DNA of 64,000 nt from Daphnia carinata (Eukaryota > Arthropoda > Branchiopoda > Diplostraca > Daphniidae). Positions within the stretch are counted from its first letter, which is position 1. Every line of letters starts with the position of its first letter. The notes under the pieces are model-generated. The model had not been told where the DNA came from. It did no database searches and saw nothing but the letters and a program-made list of their open reading frames with translations. Shown here one piece after another: positions 63,515 to 64,000 of this stretch. A program made the translations under genes and the position numbers. The DNA lies in assembly GCF_022539665.2 (NCBI RefSeq), contig NC_081333.1, positions 12,336,971-12,400,970 of the forward strand. The letters run 5' to 3'.

Positions 63515-64000
63515 TTTTTTGTTTACTACGTTACCATAGCGAGCAAATCAGATTATGATTTTTACGATGGCAACCAGAAAGCGTATTGTGCTTCGCAATC
63601 TGAAGTGATGCCTTATAAGGTTAATGACGGTTTTGTGTTCAACGGGGCAAGCAGAAAAACCGAAACGCACATCCATTTTCTTTCAACACAAATACAGGGT
63701 TGGAAAATAAAATCTTTTTATCATCAGTGAGAGTAATCTGACAACTGTTTTATCGAGCAGTATTCGTACGTCAGCTGATCTATGCTCGGTGGAGTTCGCG
63801 ACCCCTTCAAACAAATGTCAAGATTCTTCTGCGGCTGAGAAAAAACGTGCAATTCAATTAAAAAGACGAGTGCATGATTACAAAAGGGTCTGTGCTTCTT
63901 GCCGTCGGGACCGTTGCATTGTTACCATGCAATGTGCATCCAACAACCATCGAGAACAGGTTCCCTCAGCTACAAAAGACCGAACATACGAAACCGACAT
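63515..64000 (+). CDS. Partial unrecognised coding region at the right edge
   Basis: Two adjacent open stretches in different frames. The first follows an ATTTTAG acceptor at 63514 and runs to a TGA at 63728-63730, encoding DYDFYDGNQKAYCASQSE and VNDGFVFNGAS. The second is open from about 63711, possibly after a TTATCATCAG acceptor at 63727, to the window end. It encodes a Ser-rich part, then EKKRAIQLKRRVHDYKRV and the cysteine cluster CASCRRDRC. They could be joined in phase by a GTATTG donor at about 63581, with a 147-base intron, but then most of the first stretch is intronic. I do not recognise the protein. Whether this is one gene is open. Confidence 0.35.

Noticed and set aside
1-64000. 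CRISPR arrays, bacterial operons or phage genes
   Set aside because: The genes are spliced animal genes. The regular 111-bp repeats are coding ankyrin units, not spacer-repeat arrays.

Overview
The window looks like nuclear DNA of an arthropod, most likely a crustacean of the Daphnia type. The recognisable genes are animal genes interrupted by GT-AG introns. Many introns are only 65-150 bases long, homopolymer A/T tracts are frequent, and the best matches I can name (myosuppressin receptor, milton) are arthropod proteins. The genus is inferred from gene content and intron size, not from a marker gene. All exon coordinates below were read by eye from splice sites and reading phase.

Layout. 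Bases 1-3321 hold no gene I recognise. An intronless myosuppressin-type GPCR lies on the minus strand at 3322-4812. From about 4.9 to 20 kb the DNA is gene-poor; the only supported item is a phase-consistent three-exon tail of an unknown minus-strand gene at 11653-12148. From about 20.2 to 28.0 kb there is a tandem duplication. Each unit carries a four-exon minus-strand gene with an IRE1/RNase L-like pseudokinase domain followed by a long array of 37-residue ankyrin-type repeats (21180-22925 and 25104-27372). From 31.1 to 38.7 kb lies the plus-strand gene for the mitochondrial transport adaptor milton/TRAK, with three alternative N-termini. From 45.3 (possibly 41.1) to 52.2 kb is the plus-strand gene for inositol-trisphosphate 3-kinase. 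From 60.7 down to 53.2 kb is an 11-exon minus-strand SMYD4-like TPR-SET-MYND methyltransferase gene. It is tail-to-tail with the kinase gene and has a 2.7-kb second intron filled with diverged inverted and direct repeats. The last 0.5 kb holds part of an unrecognised plus-strand coding region that runs off the window.

The genes do not form one pathway. Four are conserved single genes: a neuropeptide receptor, a mitochondrial motor adaptor, an inositol phosphate kinase and a protein methyltransferase. The lineage-specific part is the kinase-ankyrin pair. Both copies have open frames and matching splice sites, and both have the catalytic HRD motif changed to HRN. They combine the domain types of RNase L (ankyrin plus IRE1-like pseudokinase) in the opposite order and without a visible KEN nuclease. 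This is the best candidate in the window for something undescribed.
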